Shown here: positions 1 through 6,006 of the stretch, piece by piece
How the letters are laid out: the number at the start of each line of letters is the position of its first letter
Numbering within the stretch: position 1 is the stretch's first letter
Source of the DNA: Ignavibacteriota bacterium
GTDB lineage: Bacteria; Bacteroidota; Kapaibacteriia; Palsa-1295
Direction of reading: 5' to 3'
Length of the DNA: 6,006 bases
Assembly (NCBI GenBank): GCA_003151215.1
Contig: PLXB01000314.1
Location: 333-6,338, forward strand
Program-made: the position numbers and the translations under genes
The notes under the pieces: generated by a model
Told to the model about the DNA's origin: nothing
What the model saw: only the letters and a program-made list of their open reading frames with translations
Database searches by the model: none

Positions 1-127
1 CGATGAACCGTTCTTATTTTAATTCATAATTGAAGAGGAAATGTAGAATAGAATTTTATCAATATAGCAGAAGAAGGTCTTTAATTCCAAATGGATCGCA
101 TATAATAAGGTTTCAGAGATCTTTCTT

Positions 128-156
128 TTGTAGAATTCAAATTACGTAGATATAAT
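128..156 (+). promoter_or_regulatory. Candidate promoter upstream of the orphan sorting-domain fragment
   Basis: A perfect TATAAT lies at 151-156, and a TTG-containing -35-like hexamer (TTGTAG, 128-133) sits exactly 17 bases upstream of it. The same stretch can be read as a Bacteroidota-type promoter: TTTG at 127-130 and TAATTTTC at 153-160, one mismatch from TAnnTTTG, although the spacing of 22 is slightly long. Transcription would start near 163-167 and run into the fragment at 197. The whole region is AT-rich, so a chance match is quite possible. Confidence 0.25.
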
Positions 157-196
157 TTTCCGATACAACTTATGCATCCTCACGGGGGTTTTTTAA

Positions 197-412
197 ATGT
201 ACATAGGACCTGTATTAGCATCATCAGCTTATACCAAACTTTACGTCACGAACATTACCGGGCAGAGCATTACAAGTCTCTTCGAGGGAAGGGTCGAAGC
301 TGGAGAGCACACTTTTGTTTTCGTTGCTTCTCATCTTTCCAATGGGGTCTATTACCTGAATCTTGAATCTGACTTAGGCACTGTTCGTCGCGCCATGACT
401 ATTCTTCGATAG
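197..412 (+). pseudogene. Orphan T9SS C-terminal sorting domain (remnant of a secreted protein)
   Basis: This 71-residue open frame is almost entirely a type IX secretion C-terminal sorting domain (type A-like). It reads KLYVTNITGQ, then LFEGRVEAGEHTFVF, then SNGVYYLNL, and ends in RRAMTILR, the usual strand order and basic/hydrophobic end of such domains. In this family the domain directs an exported protein through the T9SS and is then normally cleaved, so it has no role without cargo. Here a stop codon (TAA, 194-196) lies directly before the ATG, there is no signal peptide, and none of the three upstream frames carries recognisable cargo. The first residues, YIGPVLASS, line up with the usual YPNP start of the domain, but two of the four residues differ and the segment between this and the first core strand is about 8-10 residues short. 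I read it as the 3' end of a gene whose front was lost. An expressed small protein is possible but less likely. Confidence 0.7.
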
Positions 413-528
413 GAGGGGAGGAATTGCATTCACTAACAACAACACAAGTCAAACAAATTGAACGGGACGCAGGGAATAGCTTCTGAAAACTCGTCTCTTA
501 TACTTCAAATCAATTCAATAGTACTTAT

Positions 529-1362
529 ATGAATACTCTCGTTCGCAGATTGGTGCTCTTTACCTTCTCCGGTTTAGTTTATTCATCTACAATAAATGCT
601 CAATTGACCTACACCAAACTCAACATTTTGGTCTCAGCGGATACAGTCCAAGTATTCGCACGGGTTGACATCCCCCTTTCCGGAGGGACATCTGATTTCT
701 ATTTAAAAGACTTTCATCCCCAAAAAGACTATTGGGACGAAGAAGCTTATAGTACACAAACTGTCGATGAGGTGTGTATCGATACGGTAAGCGGAAGTCC
801 CGTTGCGTTTGATACCAGTCAAACGATTGCTGCCACGAATACCATGCAATGGGTGACATCGGCCTCCGGATCTGGTAGTTCGGCGTTGGGACTGGATTCG
901 ACATGGAAAGGCTCACCCCATTATCTGGGGGTTCGTGTCAATAAAAGCGGCTCATGGCATTATGGATGGATCAAGCTCCAACTCAATACCGTGGGTTCCG
1001 GATTTCGACTGCTTGGCTATTGCTACGACCGGACAGCCAATCAGCTGATTAAAGCAGCAGACGGGGAGCCATCTGCAGGAGTAGGATCCGTGCCTACAAA
1101 AAACGATGGCACAATTGATGTGTATCCGAACCCTTTTTCTCAATCGATAACAATTAGCTTTTCATCAAACAAACGCGGGCCTGGACAGGTCACTATAGTG
1201 AATCTCCTCGGCAATCCAGTTGCGAAGCTTTTCGATGGCGTGCTGGATGCGGGCGAGCATTCCTTCGTATGGGACTCCGGGACTAATACGCCGGGAATAT
1301 ATGAGTGCATCGTGCAAATGAACGGAAGAGCAAATCGAGCGGCAATCATTCTATCGCATTGA
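529..1362 (+). CDS. Secreted T9SS-sorted protein of unknown function
   Basis: The 277-residue product has a signal peptide at residues 1-24: a basic start (VRR), a hydrophobic core, and a likely cut after TINA before Q25. The body, about 25-185, is rich in Ser, Thr and Gly and looks like an all-beta extracellular domain. Residues about 131-178 (HYLGVRVNKSGSWHYGWIKL, then LLGYCYDRTANQLIKAADG) resemble a segment common in exported proteins with PEP-CTERM or T9SS anchors, of the type 'YxGxRF...HYGWI+L...ldyAYe...I.AG'. Residues 197-277 are a T9SS sorting domain: YPNPF (199-203), VTIVNLLG (221-228), LFDGVLDAGEHSFVW (234-248), GIYECIVQ (256-263) and a short terminal AAIILSH. The protein should be exported by Sec and then moved to the surface or medium by the T9SS. 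No catalytic motif is visible. The ATG at 529 is chosen because the signal peptide starts there. It has no Shine-Dalgarno sequence, which is normal for Bacteroidota. Confidence 0.85.
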   Translation: MNTLVRRLVLFTFSGLVYSSTINAQLTYTKLNILVSADTVQVFARVDIPLSGGTSDFYLKDFHPQKDYWDEEAYSTQTVDEVCIDTVSGSPVAFDTSQTIAATNTMQWVTSASGSGSSALGLDSTWKGSPHYLGVRVNKSGSWHYGWIKLQLNTVGSGFRLLGYCYDRTANQLIKAADGEPSAGVGSVPTKNDGTIDVYPNPFSQSITISFSSNKRGPGQVTIVNLLGNPVAKLFDGVLDAGEHSFVWDSGTNTPGIYECIVQMNGRANRAAIILSH

Positions 1363-1406
1363 ACAAACTTTTCATCAAGGTATGAACCGCCTTTGTGAAC
1401 ACAATC

Positions 1407-1879
1407 ATGATAGACAAATACACTCTTCAAAAAGAAATTACGGTCGAAGCACCTCGGGAAAAGGCTTTTCGTGCATTCACTGCTGGCTTCGACCGCTGGT
1501 GGCCGCGAATGCATCGCATCAGCAAAGCGGAAATGAAGGAGGCAGTTCTCGAACAGAAATTAGGAGGGCGATGGTACGAAAAAGGTGTGGATGGCTCCGA
1601 GTGTGACTGGGGACGGTTCTCATATGGGAACCTCCGCAGCGGATTCTGTTGGCATGGCACCTTACTTCCGACTGGCAGTATGATCCAAACTTCTCGACAG
1701 AGTTGGAAATAACGTTCGAAGAACAAAGCCCGAACCGGACCCACGTTATTCTTCGGCGTAGGTATCTCGACCGCTATGGGGACAAATGGGAAGCGGTAAA
1801 GAACTCCGTTGGAGGCGAAGAGGGATGGGGTGGACTTCTCCGTGTCTATTCTGCAGTGGTCGAACAAAAAATAGCATAG
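1407..1879 (+). pseudogene. AHSA1-like SRPBCC-domain protein, interrupted by a 1-base frameshift
   Basis: The first part (1407 to about 1616) encodes MIDKYTLQKEITVEAPREKAF, GFDRWWPRMHRI, GGRWYEKGVDGSECDWGR. This is the N-terminal half of the AHSA1/SRPBCC family, a helix-grip fold with a hydrophobic cavity often annotated as Hsp90-ATPase-activator-like or polyketide-cyclase-like. From G1616 the next frame continues it without a break: VLIWEPPQRILLAWHLTSDW, QYDPNFSTELEITFEEQ, RTHVILRRRYLDRYGDKWEA, GWGGLLRVYSAVVEQ, stop at 1877-1879. Adding one base, most simply a third G at 1615-1616, gives a normal 157-residue protein. ATG 1407 is preferred; GTG 1395 would add four residues. The bound ligand cannot be deduced. 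Conservation on both sides of the break means either a very recent mutation or a sequencing/assembly indel in a G run. The gene follows the secreted protein by 44 bases, but nothing shows a shared function. Confidence 0.85.
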
Positions 1880-1904
1880 ATTACATACGGCGAATAATGT
1901 AATC
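1879..1904. repeat. 8-bp perfect inverted repeat at the SRPBCC stop codon
   Basis: GATTACAT (1879-1886) and ATGTAATC (1897-1904) are exact reverse complements separated by 10 bases. The left arm begins on the last base of the SRPBCC stop codon, and the repeat lies in the 118-base gap between two convergent genes, where a transcription end is expected. The stem is AT-rich and no T-run follows on either strand, so it is a weak candidate for an intrinsic terminator. It may be only a mRNA 3'-end hairpin. Confidence 0.35.
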
Positions 1905-1997
1905 GGAATGAACCATCAAGAAGATTTTACGGCGAAATCAGAATCACAAGTGCCAGAATAGAGTATAGTGTTTCCGTAGAATTGATTTCTGCCTTAC

Positions 1998-3500
1998 CTA
2001 CTTTTCTTTCATCTTTTTTTCATTAGCCTTCTTTTTATCTTCCGCCCAACTAATAATATCGAATAATTGGGTAAAGTTGGCTTCCATAGGATTGTTCGAA
2101 AGCCTTGTCGCATACTCACAAAACGATTTTAAGGATTCGAGCTTTTTTTCTGCGGAAGAGGCTGAAGAAAGCGCCTTCAATAATATAATAACCGCTTTTT
2201 CTCCTTTTGAAAGTTGTTTCCGGCGCCTGAGATATTGGGAAGTTGACCTACTTGCATAACGGATATATTCCTTATGCCCGAGTTCATAGTGAAGAACGAG
2301 ATTATAGAGCCGAAGCGCACTCGGGAAATCAGAGATGGATTCGTGTCCAAATTCATTGAAGATCTCATTGAGATACACTAATGCCTTTTCGTAATCTCCC
2401 AAGGCAAAGTGCGCATAGGATAGACCAAAGTTCAATACGCTCATTCTCACATGGTCAATAAAATGACTATATTTTTTTATCTGGCTTCTTGTTCTCAAGA
2501 TAAATTCTTTCAGTTCGGACACTTCTTTTTTTTGTACGATCAAATGAACTTCGTATGAACTGATGAGTTGAAAAGCATATGCTCCAAAATAGGGATTATA
2601 CTCAGGAATTCCTTGTAATACTTTAAGTGTCTTTTCGGCTTCTGAATATTCCTCAAGGGAATACAAGCTGATATAGAGCCACGTCAGCGCCGAAAGGTGT
2701 TCAAATGGAGCAATTGTTTTCCATTCGGGATAGTCTTCAAATAAGGAAACAGCGGCAGTTGCATTTCGTTTGGCCTCCGGCAAATTCCTGAGCCGGTAAT
2801 GGCATCTTCCGCGTACGATATGATAATATTCTTTTGCCAGGAAGGTTGTTGCCATGGAATAATCCATTAAAAGAGCCTGAGAAAGAAATTTTTTTATTTT
2901 CTGAGCTGCGGATTTATCACGCGGCGGGCCGAGTATCGCAAAATCAATTTTGGAAATATCATCCAATTCTTTATACTCATTCTGGCGCATAAGCTGGGTA
3001 AATATTGCTTTTTGCTGATGGGAGAGTTCTTTAACGAGGTCCGAAGAAGAAGTATAAATATTTCTAATTACCAGTTTTCTTTCCCCGTCAATGATCCGTA
3101 GCAGATTATCGAATGATTCGATACGTTCGGCGATCTTCTTTTGCTTTTTCATGCGAAAATTAAATTGCTTGAAAAGTCCGCGATCCCAAAGTATTTCAAT
3201 CTTATTTACTTCAATAGATAATTTAGCCGCGACGGAAGAAGGAAGAGATCGGGTAGCAAGAAAATCAAGAACAAGTTCGAATAGATAATGTTTGGCAACA
3301 TGCAATGCACGAAGCATCGGTTCACCGGCTAAGATACTTCGCAGCTTTTTTTCGTCGTAGGATTCAAGACTCGATAATACTTTAAATAATTTCAAGTATT
3401 TCTTGTCCCTCTTCAAAAAAGAAGATCGTTGCTCGAACGTGCGTCGTTCTTGCGTTGTCATGGCTTTGATAACTTCGAAAAGTTCATCCGCTCTCTTCAT
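1998..3500 (-). CDS. TPR-like all-helical protein of unknown function
   Basis: The 500-residue product has no signal peptide or membrane segment and is probably cytoplasmic. Its start (LFEVIKAMTTQERRTFEQRSS, then KKYLKLFKVLSSLESYDEKKL, then HVAKHYLFELVLDFL) matches a pattern I know from uncharacterised Bacteroidota proteins: 'LfeLIkSLsxxEkryFk...k.YlkLFdai...deexl...f...K.YLyexiLksL'. The rest is almost all amphipathic helix. TPR-like helix pairs are visible near residues 220-256 (YYHIVRGRCHYRLRNLPEAKR), 266-295 (YSLEEYSEAEKTLKVL) and 354-385 (NFGLSYAHFALGDYEKALVYL). The tail, 486-500, is rich in Lys. Such repeats usually bind other proteins, but no catalytic or DNA-binding motif is visible and no function can be assigned. 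ATG 3500 fits the family start; it is preceded by an A-rich stretch rather than a Shine-Dalgarno sequence. The gene converges on the SRPBCC gene (118 bases between) and diverges from the large surface-protein gene (480 bases between). Confidence 0.85.
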   Translation of the reverse strand: MKRADELFEVIKAMTTQERRTFEQRSSFLKRDKKYLKLFKVLSSLESYDEKKLRSILAGEPMLRALHVAKHYLFELVLDFLATRSLPSSVAAKLSIEVNKIEILWDRGLFKQFNFRMKKQKKIAERIESFDNLLRIIDGERKLVIRNIYTSSSDLVKELSHQQKAIFTQLMRQNEYKELDDISKIDFAILGPPRDKSAAQKIKKFLSQALLMDYSMATTFLAKEYYHIVRGRCHYRLRNLPEAKRNATAAVSLFEDYPEWKTIAPFEHLSALTWLYISLYSLEEYSEAEKTLKVLQGIPEYNPYFGAYAFQLISSYEVHLIVQKKEVSELKEFILRTRSQIKKYSHFIDHVRMSVLNFGLSYAHFALGDYEKALVYLNEIFNEFGHESISDFPSALRLYNLVLHYELGHKEYIRYASRSTSQYLRRRKQLSKGEKAVIILLKALSSASSAEKKLESLKSFCEYATRLSNNPMEANFTQLFDIISWAEDKKKANEKKMKEK

Positions 3501-3830
3501 GTTTTTCTTATTTTCTTTGTCTAATTGAAAAAGTGAGATCCTTCACGATAACCCGACAGCAACCTATTTGTAGCAAAAAAATATAGACCCACATACGTAT
3601 CCGATGCGTCCGTCATTCGTTTTTTAGATCCTTAATTTAGTGAAAATTGTAGAACGGGATTATGTTGATTTAGTAGGAGAATACCCATTATTCATTTTGA
3701 AACGCGAAAAAATGTTCTCACAAAGCTTTTTTTTGTATAATTCAGAGTATAACTGACTAACCTTTCTTCTCATTAAGATCTCTGGGATCTGCAACTTTTG
3801 AATCCTAAATTCATTATAATACTGTGCAAG
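3501..3830. other. Non-coding divergent intergenic region, left part
   Basis: This AT-rich stretch lies between the divergent TPR-like gene and surface-protein gene, and I see no coding frame worth calling. Promoters for both genes would be expected here or in the part to the right. Candidate -10 boxes reading rightward are TATAAT at 3736-3741 (after a T-run at 3727-3734) and TATAAT at 3815-3820, neither with a convincing -35. Reading leftward, TATATTTTTTTG (complement of 3574-3585) is a loose match to a Bacteroidota -7 element. The short palindrome ATACGTAT lies at 3593-3600. None of these is strong. Confidence 0.4.
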
Positions 3831-3930
3831 TCCACACTCTAAGGATTGTGGGAGAATGAGAGTATCAAGCTCGTTGGCGAATTGTGGTTCGAACCATGAT
3901 ATGCTTGAACTCTCAAACTCTCCTATTTTT
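3831..3930 (+). other. Structured inverted-repeat element with T-run: terminator, leader or small RNA
   Basis: The arms at 3851-3870 and 3903-3923 pair through 18 base pairs in three blocks: CAAGC-side 6 bp (3865-3870 with 3903-3908), 7 bp (3857-3863 with 3909-3915) and 5 bp (3851-3855 with 3919-3923). These are broken only by a bulged A3864 and a small internal loop. Between the arms, 3881-3900 folds on itself around the perfect palindrome TGGTTCGAACCA (3885-3896), and 3871-3880 can form a 3-bp mini-hairpin, so nearly every base is paired. A run of five T follows at 3926-3930, as in an intrinsic terminator reading rightward. A further hairpin, 3831-3836 with 3847-3852, competes with the base of the main stem. 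A TATAAT at 3815-3820 could start a transcript of about 100 bases ending at the T-run. The element ends about 50 bases before the surface-protein start. Its length and GGTTCGAACC suggested a tRNA, but no cloverleaf fits. The pairing is visible; the role is inferred. Confidence 0.5.
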
Positions 3931-3980
3931 AATCAGATTTTTCTTCTTTGCTAATTCCTAAACTTGTCACTGATCTATCG

Positions 3981-6006
3981 ATGAAAACTCCTTCTATCTT
4001 TTTATCAGCTCGTTTGATCCCCATACTCTGCATTTCATGCGTGATTTCGTTCGTTGCTCCATCCTCGTCTCCTGCATTTAATACATTGCATGTTATTCAG
4101 TTCGGTGGCGTTTATGGCCTTACCTATTCTCCGGATCCGCTCAGTGTTTTTGTTGGTGATACCATAGAATGGGAAGGTGATTTCAGTCAATACAGCCTAC
4201 TCTCTACTCTGATCCCTCCCGGTGCTGCCGCCTTTGGGCTTATTCATACCGGAAATACCTTTTCCTACGTGGTAAAGATCGAGGGAAGCTACAGCTATGA
4301 GAATCCAACGTATGCTCCGATCGGAATGAAGGGCAGTTTTACTGCCCTCAGAGAACTTTACGGACTTTCAAACGAAGGGCGCGAATTTTTTCTTGGAATG
4401 CTCTATCCCAGTTACAACAATATAGCAGTCGGACAGACGGCAGGTACTTTTAAGGCTCATGCTTTGATTAGCTCGTATTATGATAACGAAATTGCACTTT
4501 CCTATTATGATCAATCCGGTAATGAGATCAATAAAACCGTTTCCAAAATCGCTGCACAACAATCCCTGCAAATTTCTCTTGATGTCGGTTCGATGAGAAT
4601 GGATACCAGCGTAGAGCAGGCATCTTTCAGATCATGCCATATTACCTCGAAATATCCGATTGCAGTTCAATACCTTAGCGAAGGGGTCAATTGCGGAGGA
4701 TCCTATTTGGCGATACCTGCGCTCAGTCTCGGGAAAAATTATGTCGTTGCAAGTTATAATGATAATCCCGGCGGAGGAGCTTTGTATGATCCGGTATTCG
4801 GCGGTTATGATTATCCCACAACATTTGAATACGCCGGCGGTCAGTTCCTGATCGTAGGAACAGAAGACGGCACTGCAGTAACGATCATTCCTACAACAAC
4901 GACAACAGGCGGACATGTAGGAGTCCACTCAGGTTCTGGAGCGAGCGGTGCGATTCACCCTTATTCTATTGAGCTTAACAAGGGACAATGCTATCTCGTC
5001 AGATCGGATGGAAAAGACGCAGATGCTGATATCTCAGGCTCCATCGTCTCCGCTTCAAAGCCTGTCGCTGTTATTTCCGGACATGAAGATGCGGATCTTG
5101 GAGGTGTTGATCCTTATACGATGGAAGGACGGGATTTCATGATCGAACAGATGACGCCCGTCGAGTATTGGGATTCGGCAGGATATGTTTCAATTCCCCT
5201 TGCCGAATCTTCACCGCCGGGTAATGAAGGGCATGGCGATAGCTATCGTATTTATACGAACGACAGTACTACTGTGCTGGTACAAATGGATGTTCCGGGA
5301 ATATCAGGCGGATACCCCTTTCAGACTTCGCGCCTGGCGTTGCCTGTTCCGGAAAAATTTGACATCACTGATCCCGTCGATATTTATTCGACGAACGGAC
5401 ATAAGATCAGCGTCATGCAATATGATGAGCGCAGCCAGGGCCTTACTGCTCCCTTTCCAGCACCAAGTATGGTGACCGTGGTTCCGAGATCGAGGTGGAG
5501 GACATCGTATAATTTTTCCATATTGTTTCCCAAAGATCCTTTCGGTATAACCGATAATCAATTCATTAATGTCATTTCCGATAGCTTGAATGACATCAAG
5601 ATTTCTACAGATGGCTTTCCTGAGAAGAATATCAGTGCATTGATAAACTACAAGAGTTTTGACGTTGTGACAAGCAATTCTACAATTAAAGGAGCACAAT
5701 ACCAAATCGGAGCAGGTTCGTACTATATCCATTCCAGCCATCCCTTTATTATTTATGTCTATGGCATGAATCAACTTTCCCCCTTTGGTTCTCCGGAAAG
5801 CGATTATACGACGTTTGAAACAGAGTCTGCAACTACTGCAGGTATGCAATTAAACACAGGTATTTCTCCTTCCTTTGCTATTGATACCACAACAACCTGT
5901 TCCGGCTGGCATGTATGCGTACGGGATACGGGGACGAACGATCCTGGACTAAGAGCGGTGATCCTGATCGATGATCCCGATGGCGTTTATTGGCAGACTC
6001 CGGGAG
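3981..6006 (+). CDS. Large secreted protein: degenerate cupredoxin plus IgGFc-binding-like domain (3' end outside window)
   Basis: The frame is open from ATG 3981 to the window end (675 codons) and continues beyond it. Residues 1-32 form a signal peptide (basic start, core LIPILCISCVISFVA, likely cut near SSSPA). Residues about 36-122 look like a cupredoxin: LSVFVGDTIEWEGDFSQY, then IEGSYSY, then YAPIGMKGSFTA. The expected type-1 copper ligands His, Cys and His appear as Tyr71, Asn108 and Tyr111; only Met116 remains, so copper binding is unlikely. Residues about 130-410 match the IgGFc-binding protein N-terminal domain: SKYPIAVQYLSEG (223-235), SYLAIPALSLGKNYVVASY (241-259), FLIVGTEDGTAVTIIP (289-304), LNKGQCYLV (332-340), ISGSIVSASKPVAVISGHED (351-370). 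Residues 411-630 are beta-rich and unassigned. From about 631 (CSGWHVCVRDTGTNDPGLRAV) an Ig-like module may begin. The domain name comes from FcgammaBP; antibody binding is not implied. A surface adhesion or structural role is inferred, and a T9SS sorting domain would be expected downstream. No Shine-Dalgarno sequence precedes the ATG; the signal peptide fixes the start. Confidence 0.9.
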   Translation, partial: MKTPSIFLSARLIPILCISCVISFVAPSSSPAFNTLHVIQFGGVYGLTYSPDPLSVFVGDTIEWEGDFSQYSLLSTLIPPGAAAFGLIHTGNTFSYVVKIEGSYSYENPTYAPIGMKGSFTALRELYGLSNEGREFFLGMLYPSYNNIAVGQTAGTFKAHALISSYYDNEIALSYYDQSGNEINKTVSKIAAQQSLQISLDVGSMRMDTSVEQASFRSCHITSKYPIAVQYLSEGVNCGGSYLAIPALSLGKNYVVASYNDNPGGGALYDPVFGGYDYPTTFEYAGGQFLIVGTEDGTAVTIIPTTTTTGGHVGVHSGSGASGAIHPYSIELNKGQCYLVRSDGKDADADISGSIVSASKPVAVISGHEDADLGGVDPYTMEGRDFMIEQMTPVEYWDSAGYVSIPLAESSPPGNEGHGDSYRIYTNDSTTVLVQMDVPGISGGYPFQTSRLALPVPEKFDITDPVDIYSTNGHKISVMQYDERSQGLTAPFPAPSMVTVVPRSRWRTSYNFSILFPKDPFGITDNQFINVISDSLNDIKISTDGFPEKNISALINYKSFDVVTSNSTIKGAQYQIGAGSYYIHSSHPFIIYVYGMNQLSPFGSPESDYTTFETESATTAGMQLNTGISPSFAIDTTTTCSGWHVCVRDTGTNDPGLRAVILIDDPDGVYWQTPG

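Noticed and set aside
172..366. 64-residue frame overlapping the orphan sorting domain
   Set aside because: It is an out-of-frame shadow. The overlapping frame at 197-412 carries the recognisable sorting-domain sequence.
411..486. Strong Shine-Dalgarno-like AGGAGGGGAGG followed by TTG 424 and a 20-codon frame
   Set aside because: The purine run overlaps the stop of the fragment before it, the frame is tiny and unrecognisable, the start codon is rare, and the other genes here do not use such sites.
499..506. TATACTTC as a -7 element for the secreted-protein gene at 529
   Set aside because: It has two mismatches to the consensus and no -33 TTTG at the usual spacing; the TTG at 458-460 is far too distant.
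1608..1625. Programmed ribosomal frameshift joining the two SRPBCC halves
   Set aside because: No slippery heptamer or following stem is visible, and this family is normally encoded in one frame.
3851..3923. Possible tRNA gene: 73 bases with GGTTCGAACC, like a T-arm
   Set aside because: The TTCGAA lies in the middle rather than near the 3' end, the T-stem fails with a 7-base loop, and no acceptor stem or anticodon arm can be drawn.
3959..3966. TAAACTTG, one mismatch from the Bacteroidota -7 promoter motif TAnnTTTG, just before ATG 3981
   Set aside because: There is no TTTG at the right distance upstream, and the leader would be only a few bases long.
5304..5849. 181-residue reverse-strand frame
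   Set aside because: It lies opposite the well-supported surface-protein frame, is rich in Cys, Arg and Ile in a way typical of antisense translation, and shows no domain.

Overview
The window looks like chromosomal DNA from the Bacteroidota/Chlorobi side of the tree, possibly an Ignavibacteria- or Kapabacteria-like lineage. The main clue is that two coding stretches end in type IX secretion system (T9SS) C-terminal sorting domains: one has a clean YPNPF motif, and both share an LFxGxxxAGEHxFV core. Most genes also lack a Shine-Dalgarno sequence, as is common in that group. The exact lineage is an inference.

Left part (1-1879, + strand). The window opens with AT-rich non-coding DNA. A 71-residue orphan T9SS sorting domain follows (197-412) with no cargo protein attached, so it is probably the remnant of a decayed secreted-protein gene. 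Next is an intact secreted protein of 277 residues (529-1362) with a signal peptide, a beta-rich body containing an 'HYGWIKL' segment, and a T9SS sorting domain. It is followed by an AHSA1/SRPBCC-type lipid-binding-fold gene (1407-1879), whose two halves are in different frames because one base is missing near 1616.

Middle (1998-3500, - strand). A 500-residue, all-helical, TPR-like cytoplasmic protein of unknown function converges on the SRPBCC gene. It shares a long intergenic region (3501-3980) with the divergent gene on its other side. That region holds an elaborate inverted-repeat structure (3851-3923) followed by a T-run, which could be a terminator, a structured leader or a small RNA.

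Right part (3981-6006, + strand). A large secreted or surface protein starts at 3981 and runs off the window after 675 codons. It has a signal peptide, a cupredoxin-like domain that appears to have lost three of its four type-1 copper ligands, and then a well-conserved IgGFc-binding-protein N-terminal type domain. A further beta-rich region and the start of what may be an Ig-like module follow. A T9SS sorting domain would be expected at its unseen C terminus.

No operon is evident. The common theme is cell-surface or secreted T9SS cargo beside signs of gene decay (orphan sorting domain, frameshifted SRPBCC). The most unusual items are the apparently copper-less cupredoxin fused to an IgGFc-binding-like domain, and the structured intergenic element upstream of it. 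I see no mobile element, CRISPR array, tRNA or rRNA.
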